The translations under genes were made by a program, and so were the position numbers. Source: Bacillus sp. FJAT-27245 (GTDB lineage: Bacteria; Bacillota; Bacilli; Bacillales; Cytobacillaceae). Taken from it: a stretch of 55,311 nucleotides of DNA. Under the pieces are notes generated by a model. The model was not told where the DNA came from. It ran no database searches and saw nothing but the letters and a program-made list of their open reading frames with translations. Positions 25,242 through 34,490 of the stretch are shown in pieces (the first letter of the stretch is position 1; every line of letters begins with the position of its first letter). The stretch is taken from NCBI RefSeq assembly GCF_001273955.1, contig NZ_LIGI01000001.1:2633473-2688783 (forward strand). Reading direction: 5' to 3'.

Positions 25242-25290
25242 AGGGCAAAACAAGCAATAAGATCAGTAGTAAAAAATAAACTTTTTTCAT
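25159..25290 (-). CDS. Short frame with signal-peptide-like start, possible gene remnant
   Basis: GGGGAGG 8 bases before the ATG at 25290 is a strong ribosome binding site. The 43-residue product starts MKKVYFLLLILLLVLPFSA, like a secretion signal, but the rest (after residue 20) runs antisense to the tail of the small membrane frame and ends at a chance stop. It may be the 5' end of a truncated exported-protein gene. Confidence 0.35.
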   Translation of the reverse strand: MKKVYFLLLILLLVLPFSAVPTPFQSLHLKPLAASLAQYLSAS

Positions 25291-25407
25291 AAGAGCAGCC
25301 TCCCCTGCAAAAACTTTTCCACCTGTATCCATAATTCGCCAAAAGAGTGCAAAATCCTTTTCTCTCTGGGGGGGGCAGTTTTCAAATTGACAAAGTGAGG
25401 AGAAAAT

Positions 25408-26466
25408 ATGGACCTTAAGTTTTTATCAAACCGTTTTATGACGTTTGCCGAAAAGGAATGCAAAGGGTCAAGTGCGCTGTACGAATATCTTTCGAAAGAA
25501 ATTGCCGGTGATACCGAACTCCTCAAACTCTGTTCGCATGCCCGGAAAGGACAGCCGGTTCCAAACCTTTTGTTTGGCGCTGTCCATTATTTGCTGCTGA
25601 AGGGCGCGGACCATCCATTAAGAGGTTTCTATGCCAGCATTGAACAGACACCGCATCCGGCCGAAGCGTCATTCCCGCATTTTAAACACTTTTGCCTTGA
25701 GAACCGGATGGAAATAATTGAACTTCTTGAAACAAGGCTGGTCCAGACAAACGAAGTCAGGCGCTGCGCCTACCTCTTTCCCCTTTTCAATTACATACAC
25801 GAACTCGCTGCCCGGCCGCTGGCGCTTATTGAAATCGGCACGAGCGCCGGATTCCAGCTGCTTTGGGACCATTACAGCTATACGTACGGGGATGGAGTTG
25901 AATTTGGCATAGAAGGAGCGGAAGTAAAAATCCATGCTGCGGTAAATGGGGATGTACAGCCGGTTTTTAATAAGCGAATTGCTCCGGTATCCGCCCGCTA
26001 CGGACTGGATTTGCATATCAATGATGTGACTAAGGACGAGGATTCCCTTTGGATGAAGGCGCTCATCTGGCCGGAGCACCGGGACAGAAGGGAATTATTC
26101 GAGGGCGCCGTACAAAGCATGAGAACCAACCGGGAAAAAATCACCTTTATCGAGGGGGATGGCGTCGAGCTCCTTCCGCGACTAATCGAACAGATTCCGG
26201 ATGACTCCGCAATTGTGGTATTCCATACGCATGTGGCCAATCAAATGCCGATGGAAACAAAATTAAAACTTCTGGAGAATGCTGAAGGAATCGCAAAAAG
26301 CCGTGATGTTTTCCACCTTTATAACAATATGAATGATGCAAATCTTCATCTGGATTCCTTCGTTGGAGGGCAAAAAAGGCATCAGCTCGCAGCCATAACT
26401 GACGGCCATGGACGATGGTTTGAGTGGAAGCTTGAAACTGGTATTGAGGCGGGAAAAACTAAGTGA
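25408..26466 (+). CDS. DUF2332 family protein
   Basis: 352 residues matching the DUF2332 family as I recall it. Visible landmarks are PNLLFGAVHYLLLKG in the N-terminal half, the central LALIEIGTSAGFQLLWDHYS, which resembles a glycine-rich nucleotide or SAM loop, and IVVFHTHVANQMP. The fold suggests a methyltransferase-like domain, but activity is unknown. GTGAGGAGAAAAT precedes the ATG. A run of eight G (25368-25375) sits 33 bases upstream. Confidence 0.8.
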   Translation: MDLKFLSNRFMTFAEKECKGSSALYEYLSKEIAGDTELLKLCSHARKGQPVPNLLFGAVHYLLLKGADHPLRGFYASIEQTPHPAEASFPHFKHFCLENRMEIIELLETRLVQTNEVRRCAYLFPLFNYIHELAARPLALIEIGTSAGFQLLWDHYSYTYGDGVEFGIEGAEVKIHAAVNGDVQPVFNKRIAPVSARYGLDLHINDVTKDEDSLWMKALIWPEHRDRRELFEGAVQSMRTNREKITFIEGDGVELLPRLIEQIPDDSAIVVFHTHVANQMPMETKLKLLENAEGIAKSRDVFHLYNNMNDANLHLDSFVGGQKRHQLAAITDGHGRWFEWKLETGIEAGKTK

Positions 26467-26523
26467 GTTGGTACTGCCAACACCACACTGCTTATAAAAG
26501 TGCGTGAAAGAGCATTCAAATAC

Positions 26524-26559
26524 AAACCGCCCATTTCCGGGATATAGAATGGGCGGTTC
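26524..26559. terminator. Bidirectional terminator between DUF2332 and SDR genes
   Basis: AACCGCCCATT/AATGGGCGGTT hairpin between two convergent genes, with T-rich sequence on the plus side (ACTATTTTT). Confidence 0.8.
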
Positions 26560-26563
26560 GAAA

Positions 26564-27355
26564 CTATTTTTGATTAAATGCCTTTTTCCCAAGCCTTTCG
26601 AACAGCCGGGGAAACAGCGCGTAAAAGACGCTGCCCGCGTTCATCCAGCCAGGCAGGTTGATTTCGCGGACCGGCTTTATCATGCTGGCGACAACCTTTT
26701 CGGCAACATATTCAGGTTTCAGCATCCAGCGTTTTACATTTTTCACGTAGGACCCGCTTTCATCAGCGATATTGAAGAAGTTCGTTTCAATCGGCCCGGG
26801 ATTGACCGAGGTCACATGAACATTGAAATCGGACAGCTCCATCCTCAGGCTGTTTGTATAACCGAGGACGGCATGTTTCGTTGCCGAGTACACGCTCGAT
26901 TTCGGCGTGGCAATTTTCCCGGCCTGGGAAGCGATGTTGATGATATGTCCCGAACGGCGGGCCGTCATTTTCGGGAGAACAGCGCTTGTACATGCCATAA
27001 GCCCGATGACATTGACGTCGAACATCGCCTTAATTTCGTCGATATCCGCTTTATGGGCGAAGCGGAAGATGCCAAATCCGGCATTGTTGACAAGGATATC
27101 AATAAAGCCCAAATCCTCATATATTCGGGCAAATACAGCTTCTACCTCAACTGTATCGGATACATCAAGTCTATAGACCAGAACCTTGCTAGCATAGGCG
27201 GACTCAAGCTCGCCTTTCAGTTTCTCAAGCTTGTCAACGCTTCTCGCAAGCAGGGCAAGGTTTGCTCCCTTGGCTGCTGACTGTCTGGCGATTTCAGCGC
27301 CGATTCCTCCCGAAGCGCCTGTTATGACGATATTCTTTCCTGTCAAATTCCCCAT
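26564..27355 (-). CDS. yqjQ: Short-chain dehydrogenase/reductase, YqjQ-like
   Basis: A classical SDR of 263 residues: cofactor loop TGASGGIGAEIA, LVNNAGFG, catalytic Ser in NIASQAGK and YSATKHA (Tyr-x3-Lys). The substrate is unknown. It lies 11 bases downstream of the MBL-fold gene, the same pairing as yqjP-yqjQ of B. subtilis. Confidence 0.93.
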   Translation of the reverse strand: MGNLTGKNIVITGASGGIGAEIARQSAAKGANLALLARSVDKLEKLKGELESAYASKVLVYRLDVSDTVEVEAVFARIYEDLGFIDILVNNAGFGIFRFAHKADIDEIKAMFDVNVIGLMACTSAVLPKMTARRSGHIINIASQAGKIATPKSSVYSATKHAVLGYTNSLRMELSDFNVHVTSVNPGPIETNFFNIADESGSYVKNVKRWMLKPEYVAEKVVASMIKPVREINLPGWMNAGSVFYALFPRLFERLGKKAFNQK

Positions 27356-27366
27356 AGCAGTTCACC

Positions 27367-28329
27367 TCACCTGATTTTATAATACTTTATTTTATCATCC
27401 AAAATTGGCTCGATTTCACCAAGGGAAAGCAAATAATCGACCTGGCCGGCTGTTTCGGACAAAGTTAGGCCAAGTTCGCGTTCAAAGGCGGCGGGGAACA
27501 GCTGCCGGCATATATCAAACACCGTTTTCGGTCTGTCCTCGAGCATATTTTTCACATTCATTGCACGTTCATGCTGGCGCGCGAGCCTTCTCTCAATCAG
27601 TTCAGGCAGCTTCGAAACATTTGCCCCATGCCCTGTGTAGACCATTCCGATCGGATAATCGCGAAGTTTTGCAAGCGATCGGTTGTATTGAAGCTGCGGA
27701 CGAGGCCGCTCGATTCCTTTGGCAATCGGCGGTTCGAGCAACGGGTTCGGTGAGATATGGGCGATTACATGGTCGCCGGCAAGAAGCACACCATCCTTTT
27801 CCCTGTACAGCGCGATATGGCTTTGGGCATGGCCCGGCGTCTCGATCACCTGCCAGTCCGGCAAACCAGGAGGCTTATCCCCTTCCAAAAGCTCTCCAGT
27901 AAGTGATCGATTGCAGGAGTATTTAAGCGATTTTTTCAGCTGGCCGGCAAGCCTGAGATACGTTTCGGGAATTCCAAATTCAGTGAACAGGCCAAGGTAA
28001 AAGCGGTCATGCGCCGCCATAAATTCATCAGTCCGGTTAATCCATCTTTCAGCGATAGGATGCCCATAAACCTCGAGTGATTTAGGAAAATAGTCGAGAA
28101 GCCCAGCATGGTCAGGGTGGTCATGGGTCAGGACAACCATCTCGATATCTTCCGGGGCAAGGCCAAGCTCCGACAGCTGGCGATTCAATGAAGCCCAAGC
28201 CTCATCCGTTTTCGGGCCCACATCGACAAGGGCGAGCCTGTCGCTTTTTATTGCGTATACATTAACATCTCCAACCGCAAACGGGGTTTGAAGCGTGATT
28301 TTAGCGATGTTTTCCTTCCATTCAGCCAT
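27367..28329 (-). CDS. yqjP: MBL-fold metallohydrolase, YqjP-like
   Basis: 320 residues with the metallo-beta-lactamase fold. The metal motif is VLTHDHPDHAGLL (HxHxDH), with further ligands in IETPGHAQSH and LLAGDHVI, then VYTGHGANV. The C-terminal part resembles the LACTB2-type extension. It may be a hydrolase of thioesters, lactones or RNA; I cannot say which. It is first in a two-gene unit with yqjQ. Confidence 0.93.
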   Translation of the reverse strand: MAEWKENIAKITLQTPFAVGDVNVYAIKSDRLALVDVGPKTDEAWASLNRQLSELGLAPEDIEMVVLTHDHPDHAGLLDYFPKSLEVYGHPIAERWINRTDEFMAAHDRFYLGLFTEFGIPETYLRLAGQLKKSLKYSCNRSLTGELLEGDKPPGLPDWQVIETPGHAQSHIALYREKDGVLLAGDHVIAHISPNPLLEPPIAKGIERPRPQLQYNRSLAKLRDYPIGMVYTGHGANVSKLPELIERRLARQHERAMNVKNMLEDRPKTVFDICRQLFPAAFERELGLTLSETAGQVDYLLSLGEIEPILDDKIKYYKIR

Positions 28330-28580
28330 GTCTTTTCCCTCGCAACATTATTTTCAAATAAGGAGCCCGCAATTTGGCGGACGCCTTTTCTTCCAGTTTA
28401 CAGATTCAGGTACATATTGTCATTATTTCCGCATAATTACGTATAGCAGAAAGAGCAGTATGCCCGGAAATACACGCCCAAGGCATTAAGGTATGTGAGA
28501 CGTCTCCGGTATTCACTCCGCTCCCCGCTTCAAGCCCCTTAAAATGGTACAATTGAGGAAAACCCAACGGAGATTATGCG

Positions 28581-29717
28581 ATGCTGATATTTTTATTATC
28601 TCTTAGTTTGTTCATTTGGATAGTTTTCCTTGCTGATGCGATGATAGGATTTAGAACGCTTGACCGGCTTGAGGAGGAACTCCCTCTTCGGGATGACCCC
28701 CTCCTTTCGGTCGTTGTTGCGGCAAAAAATGAAGAAGAGCAAATAAAGAAGAGTGTCCTCAGCCAATTGTGCCAAACGTACAGGAATACAGAATGGATTC
28801 TTGTCAATGACAGGTCGACCGACGGGACCGGCGGGGCAATGGAAGAATTAAAAACGGTTGACCCGAGGATCCGGGTCCTTCATATTACCGAATTGCCAGG
28901 CGGCTGGCTCGGCAAGAATCATGCGCTCTACAAAGGATACCTTGCCGCTAATGGCGAACGGATTTTATTTACCGATGCGGATGTTGAGTACCAGGAGGAT
29001 GCTTTTGCAAAGGCACTCGGGTATTTTGAAAGAAATAAGCTTGACCACATGACCGCGGCGCCGAATATGAAAGCAAACGGTTTTTGGCTGAAATCGTTCG
29101 TCGCCTTTTTCCTGTTCGGCTTTTCCTATTACAAACGGCCTTGGACCGCAAACAATCCGAAGTCAAAAAACGGAATAGGCATCGGCGCCTTCAATCTTGT
29201 TTCAAAAGAAGGTTACGAATCGTTCGGAACCCATGAAGCGATTAAAATGAGGCCCGACGATGACCTTCAGCTCGGCATGAAAATCAAGGAGGCTGGGCGT
29301 AGGCAGCGGATTGTCAGCGCCCTGGACCTAATGGAGGTTGAATGGTACGGCTCGCTCGGCGAGGCATTGGCCGGCCTTGAGAAAAACACCTTCGCAGGCC
29401 TCCATTACCGCCTGTCGATGGTAGTCTTCGCGGTGCTTGGCACATTTGCGTCACAGGTGCTGCCGTTTTTCACATTGTTTGTGCCCGATAGGCAAATTTT
29501 TCTGTTAAGCATCGGAAATATCTTCGGGATACTGGCGCTTTACCTGCTTGTTTTGAAAAAAATGACCCGTTTTACTCCCGTATTCTTTATTGCCTTTCCG
29601 CTGACGGCATCCATCTTCATTTACAGCATTATCCGGGCGAGCTACCTCACTTTCAGGCGCGGCGGTATTATCTGGCGAGGAACAAAGTACAGCCTGAATG
29701 AATTGCGCAAGCGGTAA
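28581..29717 (+). CDS. Membrane-bound family 2 glycosyltransferase
   Basis: 378 residues. An N-terminal membrane helix is followed by a GT-A catalytic domain: LLSVVVAAKNEEEQI, the nucleotide-sugar site VNDRSTDGTG, the metal DxD-type ILFTDADVEYQ, and PDDDLQLGMKI. Three or four C-terminal membrane segments (about 255-360) close the protein. The layout resembles carotenoid or glycolipid glycosyltransferases such as CrtQ, but the acceptor is unknown. CGGAGATTATGCG precedes the ATG. Confidence 0.88.
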   Translation: MLIFLLSLSLFIWIVFLADAMIGFRTLDRLEEELPLRDDPLLSVVVAAKNEEEQIKKSVLSQLCQTYRNTEWILVNDRSTDGTGGAMEELKTVDPRIRVLHITELPGGWLGKNHALYKGYLAANGERILFTDADVEYQEDAFAKALGYFERNKLDHMTAAPNMKANGFWLKSFVAFFLFGFSYYKRPWTANNPKSKNGIGIGAFNLVSKEGYESFGTHEAIKMRPDDDLQLGMKIKEAGRRQRIVSALDLMEVEWYGSLGEALAGLEKNTFAGLHYRLSMVVFAVLGTFASQVLPFFTLFVPDRQIFLLSIGNIFGILALYLLVLKKMTRFTPVFFIAFPLTASIFIYSIIRASYLTFRRGGIIWRGTKYSLNELRKR

Positions 29718-29828
29718 ATTTTATAAAAAGGGAAAAGCTTTGCTATACTAAAATTAGCATTTCAAGATAAAAGAGATTGGGGATTGAGGCAGAAATCCCA
29801 TCCCCTGCTTTAATAAGGAGGCTACATA

Positions 29829-30848
29829 ATGGGAGCGAAATTGTTTACCCCTTACTCAGTTAAGGGAGTTACGTTCAAGAACAGGATTGTGATGTCGCCA
29901 ATGTGCATGTATTCATGCCACAATAGGGACGGCATGGTCGAAAACTGGCACCGGACGCATTATGCTAGCAGGGCTGTCGGTCAGGCTGGCCTGATTATCG
30001 TCGAGGCGACAGCGGTAACACCCCAGGGCAGGATCTCACCGAATGACCTCGGTATTTGGAGCGATGATCACATCGCGGGCCTAAGGGAGCTCGCGGGCCT
30101 TGTAAACGAACAAGGCTCGGCCATCGGAATCCAGCTTGCCCACGCGGGAAGAAAGGCTGTTCTTGAAGGCGACATTCTTGCGCCTTCCGCCCTCGCATTC
30201 AATGAAAAATCAAAAACCCCGAAAGAGATGACGAAAGCTCAAATTGAGGAAACGATCGAAGCGTTTAAAAAAGGAGCCGAACGTTCAAAAAAAGCCGGCA
30301 TTGATGTCATTGAATTGCACGGTGCCCATGGCTATCTGATCAATGAATTCCTTTCCCCTCTTTCAAACACGCGAACGGATGAGTACGGCGGCTCTGCAGA
30401 AAACCGCTATCGCTTCCTCCGTGAGATTATTGAAGCAGTCAACACCGTTTGGGATAGCCCGCTATTCGTCAGGGTATCGGCTCACGATTACCACGAAGAC
30501 GGTCTGACTCCCGAGGATTATGTCCAGTTTGCAAAATGGATGAAAGAACAGGGCGTCGATTTGATTGACGTAAGTTCTGGCGCTGTTGTTCCAGCCCGAA
30601 TCAATGTGTACCCTGGATACCAGGTGAAATACTCGGAAACGATCCGCGAAGGAGCCGAAATTGCAACCGGCGCGGTCGGCCTGATTACTTCGGGGATACA
30701 GGCAGAAGAAATCCTCCAAAATGAGCGCGCGGACCTGATCCTCATCGGGCGTGAGTTCCTGCGTGACCCATACTGGCCGCGGACAGCTGCAAAACAGCTT
30801 GGGTTCGAAATTGAAGCGCCAAAGCAGTATGAGCGTGGCTGGAAATAG
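29829..30848 (+). CDS. namA: NADPH dehydrogenase NamA (old yellow enzyme, YqjM)
   Basis: FMN-dependent ene reductase of 339 residues that reduces activated C=C bonds and helps detoxify electrophiles. Key parts are the redox-tuning Cys and Tyr in [16 protein letters not shown], the substrate histidines in [26 protein letters not shown] and the C-terminal ERGWK whose Arg reaches the neighbouring subunit. AAGGAGGCTACATA precedes the ATG. The length and place agree with B. subtilis yqjM. Confidence 0.96.
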   Translation: MGAKLFTPYSVKGVTFKNRIVMSPMCMYSCHNRDGMVENWHRTHYASRAVGQAGLIIVEATAVTPQGRISPNDLGIWSDDHIAGLRELAGLVNEQGSAIGIQLAHAGRKAVLEGDILAPSALAFNEKSKTPKEMTKAQIEETIEAFKKGAERSKKAGIDVIELHGAHGYLINEFLSPLSNTRTDEYGGSAENRYRFLREIIEAVNTVWDSPLFVRVSAHDYHEDGLTPEDYVQFAKWMKEQGVDLIDVSSGAVVPARINVYPGYQVKYSETIREGAEIATGAVGLITSGIQAEEILQNERADLILIGREFLRDPYWPRTAAKQLGFEIEAPKQYERGWK

Positions 30849-30859
30849 CCTAAACCACA

Positions 30860-30898
30860 AACAGGGCGCCCTTCCGTGAAGAAAAGGCGCCCTGTTGT
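30860..30898. terminator. Bidirectional terminator between namA and a membrane gene
   Basis: ACAGGGCGCC/GGCGCCCTGT stem between convergent genes, with TGTTTAATT on the plus side. Confidence 0.85.
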
Positions 30899-31186
30899 TT
30901 AATTAAATAATCTATCAGCTTCAAAGTCGGTTTTCGATTTTAAATAAAGCCCGTATTTCGCCAGCCCGATTGCAATGGCCGAAAGGAAAACATTGAAGGC
31001 CGCCGCGAAAAATGCCAGCCCGCCAAGCTCAAGCAAGAAACCAAAAACTAGCCCGGCCAATGCGCTTATGCCCAATATGTATAAAAAATGGACTCTTGGA
31101 ATAAAGAAACTGATAACGCCGCTTAACAATAAAACAATTGACCCCATAATTAAAATATATGTCCCAATGAGGATAAACGCTTCCAC
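30899..31186 (-). CDS. Small membrane protein, unknown
   Basis: 95 residues with three membrane segments (about 4-28, 33-53 and 57-78) and a charged tail KSKTDFEADRLFN. No family recognised. It is transcribed towards namA and ends at the shared terminator. GGGAGGGACTATC before the ATG supports the start. Confidence 0.75.
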   Translation of the reverse strand: MEAFILIGTYILIMGSIVLLLSGVISFFIPRVHFLYILGISALAGLVFGFLLELGGLAFFAAAFNVFLSAIAIGLAKYGLYLKSKTDFEADRLFN

Positions 31187-31376
31187 GATAGTCCCTCCCA
31201 GAAGTAATCTACCCTATCTTTTACCCCTTCCATCCTTAAGTTAAGCATGCGTTCATAAAGTTTTTCAGTTTTCCCGAAAATAAGCGATGAATGCCCATTC
31301 ATTCAGACGTCTATGGTTGATTCGTCCCCCAGTAGAGCAAACTAAGCGTTAGCAGCTTGCCGGGAGGATGATGCAA

Positions 31377-31649
31377 TTGGAGTTTCCTGTCATACATACG
31401 AACGTTTGGGATACGATTATCGCAGTCCCGGCCATCATGGCAATTACCCAAATCCTTAAACTTTATTTTGGTATTCCAAAAGAGTATGTTCCTGCCGTGG
31501 CGCTTATTGCCGGCATTCTGTTTTCCGTCCTGATCAGCCACCCTTCCAGCCTGCTTGCCGGATTGTTCATGGGCTGGTTTTACGGATATGCTGCAATTGG
31601 CAACTATGCCGCAATGAAAACCGCCTGGAAGGCGTATAGGAAAAAATAG
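31377..31649 (+). CDS. Small membrane protein, unknown
   Basis: 90 residues with two or three membrane segments (IIAVPAIMAITQILKLYF, VPAVALIAGILFSVLI, LLAGLFMGWFYGYAA) and a basic tail KTAWKAYRKK. Its size and hydrophobic pattern recall holin-like proteins, but I cannot assign a family. ATG codons at 31368 and 31371 sit directly on the GGGAGG site; the TTG at 31377, 9 bases on, is the better start. Confidence 0.65.
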   Translation: MEFPVIHTNVWDTIIAVPAIMAITQILKLYFGIPKEYVPAVALIAGILFSVLISHPSSLLAGLFMGWFYGYAAIGNYAAMKTAWKAYRKK

Positions 31650-31701
31650 AAAAAATTGAATAAAGGCGTATGCATTTTAGAGCGGCAGGACCCCTTTTTT
31701 A

Positions 31702-31733
31702 TAAAAAGAACCCGGCCCATTAATCGGGCCAGG
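31702..31733 (-). terminator. Terminator of rnz
   Basis: CCTGGCCC, a short loop and GGGCCGGG on the minus strand, followed by TTCTTTTT. Confidence 0.85.
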
Positions 31734-31743
31734 CACTTTAACT

Positions 31744-32673
31744 TTACGGCTGATGCAAAGGTATCACAATTTCTTTAAAATCTTCCGCTAATTCTGTTTC
31801 TCTGAAAAACCCCCGCGCCTCCTCGAGAAGCTCCCTTGAGGCATGGCGATCATAGCGGGAGCTGATATGGGTCAGGCAAAGTTTTTTTGCACCTGCTTTT
31901 ATTGCCACCCCGGCAGCCTGTGCGGTCGTGGAATGGAAATATTCATGTGCCATTTCTTCTTCGCCGGCAGCGAACGTCGCTTCATGGACGAGAAGGTCGG
32001 CAGCCTTTGCGAGGCTGATTGCATTTTCGCAATAGCGGGTGTCGCCAAGGATGGCAACAATCCGTCCTTTTTGGCGGGGGCCAAGGAAGTGGGAAGGATC
32101 AAGAATCGAGCCGTCCTCAAGCGTTACCTTTTCGCCGCTTTTAATCTTTTTATAAATCGGGCCAGGGGGAATCCCCGCCTCTTCCAGCTTTTCGGCAAGC
32201 AATGTGCCCGGTCGGTCCGCTTCGGTTATCCGGTATCCGTATGAAGGGATGCCGTGGTCAAGGTGAAGGGCTTCGACCCGGAACTGTCCATCATCAAAAA
32301 CCACCCCTTCTTCAATCTCCGTAATCTTTAGGGGATATTTTAAATATGAACCGCTGATGGACAGGCTTGTTTTAATATAAAGTTCAATCCCTTTTGGGCC
32401 GAAAACCTCAACCTCTGAATCCCCTCCCTGGAAAGAGCGGCTTGATAAAAGCCCGGGGAGGCCATAAATATGGTCGCCGTGCAAATGGGTGATGAATATT
32501 TTTTCTATTCGGCGCGGCTTCAGGGACGTATGGAGGATTTGGTGCTGGGTCGCCTCCCCGCAATCAAAAAGCCAGACGCTCCCCCGCTCATCAAGCAGCT
32601 TCAGCGCCATCGACGTCACGTTCCTAAGTTTCGCGGGAATGCCCGCCCCTGTTCCAAGGAATAATAATTCCAA
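31744..32673 (-). CDS. rnz: Ribonuclease Z
   Basis: tRNA 3'-processing endonuclease, 309 residues. The zinc site is [15 protein letters not shown], with further ligands in [20 protein letters not shown] and LTHISSRYD; the exosite region [18 protein letters not shown] is typical. The start is the TTG at 32673, giving [15 protein letters not shown], the standard N-terminus; the 49-residue longer frame crosses a terminator-like hairpin. It diverges from zwf, as in B. subtilis. Confidence 0.96.
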   Translation of the reverse strand: MELLFLGTGAGIPAKLRNVTSMALKLLDERGSVWLFDCGEATQHQILHTSLKPRRIEKIFITHLHGDHIYGLPGLLSSRSFQGGDSEVEVFGPKGIELYIKTSLSISGSYLKYPLKITEIEEGVVFDDGQFRVEALHLDHGIPSYGYRITEADRPGTLLAEKLEEAGIPPGPIYKKIKSGEKVTLEDGSILDPSHFLGPRQKGRIVAILGDTRYCENAISLAKAADLLVHEATFAAGEEEMAHEYFHSTTAQAAGVAIKAGAKKLCLTHISSRYDRHASRELLEEARGFFRETELAEDFKEIVIPLHQP

Positions 32674-32691
32674 CGTAAAAACCTCTTTCTT

Positions 32692-32740
32692 TTTCGAAAA
32701 AGCCTGCCCCAACCGCTGTAGTTGGCCCGGGGTAGGCTTA
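32692..32740 (-). terminator. Terminator-like hairpin in the rnz leader
   Basis: AAGCCTACCCC...GGGGCAGGCTT with one A-C mismatch, then TTTTT, lies 26 bases before the rnz start and about 17 bases after the predicted transcript start. It can pair in more than one way (an inner CCAAC/GTTGG is possible). It may attenuate transcription. Confidence 0.6.
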
Positions 32741-32764
32741 CGTACTGTATTGTTATTTTTTATT

Positions 32765-32775
32765 ACTATACCATA
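32765..32775 (-). promoter_or_regulatory. Extended -10 promoter of rnz
   Basis: TATGGTATAGT on the minus strand fits the TATGnTATAAT extended -10 with one difference. I saw no good -35 at normal spacing. Confidence 0.45.
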
Positions 32776-32848
32776 CTTCACGTTCCATGCCGCCTTTAAA
32801 CGATGTGGCTTCCGGCGCACTCTACGAGGAACATCGATTGCGAATCAT

Positions 32849-32877
32849 TTGCGTAATAGGGCAGAAACGGCTACACT
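32849..32877 (+). promoter_or_regulatory. SigA-type promoter of zwf
   Basis: TTGCGT (32849-32854), a 17-base spacer and TACACT (32872-32877), about 60 bases before the zwf start. Confidence 0.55.
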
Positions 32878-32937
32878 TTTGTATTTGAATAGACATGATG
32901 CATTTGGAAAATTATTTTCGTAAAGGAGTTTTCTTCC

Positions 32938-34440
32938 TTGCCACAAAATGGAGAACAAAAATCATTGATTATGATATTCGGGGCGACGGGCGACCTCGCG
33001 AACCGGAAGCTTTATCCTTCTTTGTACAGGCTCTTCCGAAAAGGCCTTTTATCGGAGCAGTTTGCGGTAATTGGGGTCGCCAGAAGGCCGCTTACAAACG
33101 AGCAATTTCAGGAAAATGTGAGAAATTCGGTCCTTGAAGCCGGCGAAAATGGCGAGAGCATCGGCCAATTCGCTTCCCACTTCTATTACCATTCACATGA
33201 TGTCACAGACTCTGCTTCATATGCAGCATTGAAACAGATAGCCGAAGACCTGGACAATCATTATGGGCTTGGCGGTAACAGGATTTTTTACTTGGCAATG
33301 GCACCCGAATTCTTCGGCCCGATTGCCCTTCATCTTAAAAGTGATGGCCTGACGGACGTATCCGGTTTCAAACGGCTCGTTATTGAAAAGCCATTCGGCC
33401 ATGACCTTGAGTCGGCCATTGAACTGAATGAGCAAATACGCACGGCTTTCGGTGAAGATGAAATTTACCGGATTGACCATTACCTCGGCAAGCAGATGGT
33501 CCAGAATATTGAAGTTATCCGTTTTGCAAACGCTCTTTTTGAGCCTCTCTGGAACAACCGGTATATCTCAAACATTCAGATTACATCAAGCGAAACGCTT
33601 GGGGTCGAGGAACGGGGACGATATTATGAAACTAGCGGGGCTCTAAGGGATATGGTCCAAAACCATATGCTGCAGATGGTCGCGCTGTTGGCAATGGAGC
33701 CGCCGATCAAGCTTACCACCGATGAAATCCGCTCGGAAAAAATCAGGGTCTTCCGCTCCCTCCGCTCGATCGAGGGCAAGGAAGTATCCGAATATTTCGT
33801 CCGTGGGCAGTATGGTTCCGGAGTTTTGGACGGCAAAGAAGTTCCGGCTTACCGGGACGAACCGAATGTAGATAAAAACTCCAATACGGAAACATATGTG
33901 GCGGGAAAAGTTATGATCGACAACCAGCGCTGGGCCGGTGTCCCGTTCTATATTCGGACAGGGAAACGCCTTGGCGCCAAATCAACGAAAATCGTCGTCC
34001 AGTTCAAGGATATTCCGATGAACCTGTATTACCAGCCTAATAAACCATTGAATCCCAACCTGCTCGTCATCCATATCCAGCCCGAGGAGGGAATCACTCT
34101 CCACCTGAACGCCAAAAAGGCGGGCCAGGGAATGGACGCGACGGAAGTGAAATTAAGCTACGCCAATAACGAGGTCAATGAAATGAACACACCGGAAGCA
34201 TATGAATTGCTGCTGTACGACTGCATGCGCGGCGACGCGACAAATTTCGCACACTGGGACGAGGTCGCCCTTTCGTGGAGTTTCGTGGACAAGATTTCGG
34301 ATGCGTGGGAGAGCACGAAAGACGAGAGCTTCCCGAACTACGAACCGGGTGCAAGGGGCCCAGCCGCGGCGGAGGAGCTGCTTGCGAAGGATGGCTTTTT
34401 CTGGTGGCGTGTACGGGACCTGAAAGTAGAAAGATGCTAG
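32938..34440 (+). CDS. zwf: Glucose-6-phosphate 1-dehydrogenase
   Basis: First step of the oxidative pentose phosphate pathway, making NADPH. 500 residues from a TTG start preceded by AAAGGAGTTTTCTTCC. The cofactor loop is IFGATGDLANRKLYP and the substrate/catalytic signature RIDHYLGKQ. FYIRTGKRLGAK is also conserved. In B. subtilis the 6-phosphogluconate dehydrogenase gene lies close by; here a cyclase-family gene follows instead. Confidence 0.97.
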   Translation: MPQNGEQKSLIMIFGATGDLANRKLYPSLYRLFRKGLLSEQFAVIGVARRPLTNEQFQENVRNSVLEAGENGESIGQFASHFYYHSHDVTDSASYAALKQIAEDLDNHYGLGGNRIFYLAMAPEFFGPIALHLKSDGLTDVSGFKRLVIEKPFGHDLESAIELNEQIRTAFGEDEIYRIDHYLGKQMVQNIEVIRFANALFEPLWNNRYISNIQITSSETLGVEERGRYYETSGALRDMVQNHMLQMVALLAMEPPIKLTTDEIRSEKIRVFRSLRSIEGKEVSEYFVRGQYGSGVLDGKEVPAYRDEPNVDKNSNTETYVAGKVMIDNQRWAGVPFYIRTGKRLGAKSTKIVVQFKDIPMNLYYQPNKPLNPNLLVIHIQPEEGITLHLNAKKAGQGMDATEVKLSYANNEVNEMNTPEAYELLLYDCMRGDATNFAHWDEVALSWSFVDKISDAWESTKDESFPNYEPGARGPAAAEELLAKDGFFWWRVRDLKVERC

Positions 34441-34490
34441 AGTTAGTGTCAAAAGTTCTATTGAAAACTGTATCGACCGGAGGGGAAAAT

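Noticed and set aside
34275-34490. Long N-terminal extension of the cyclase-family gene
   Set aside because: It overlaps zwf in another frame; GGAGG before the ATG at 34491 and family alignment fix the start there.
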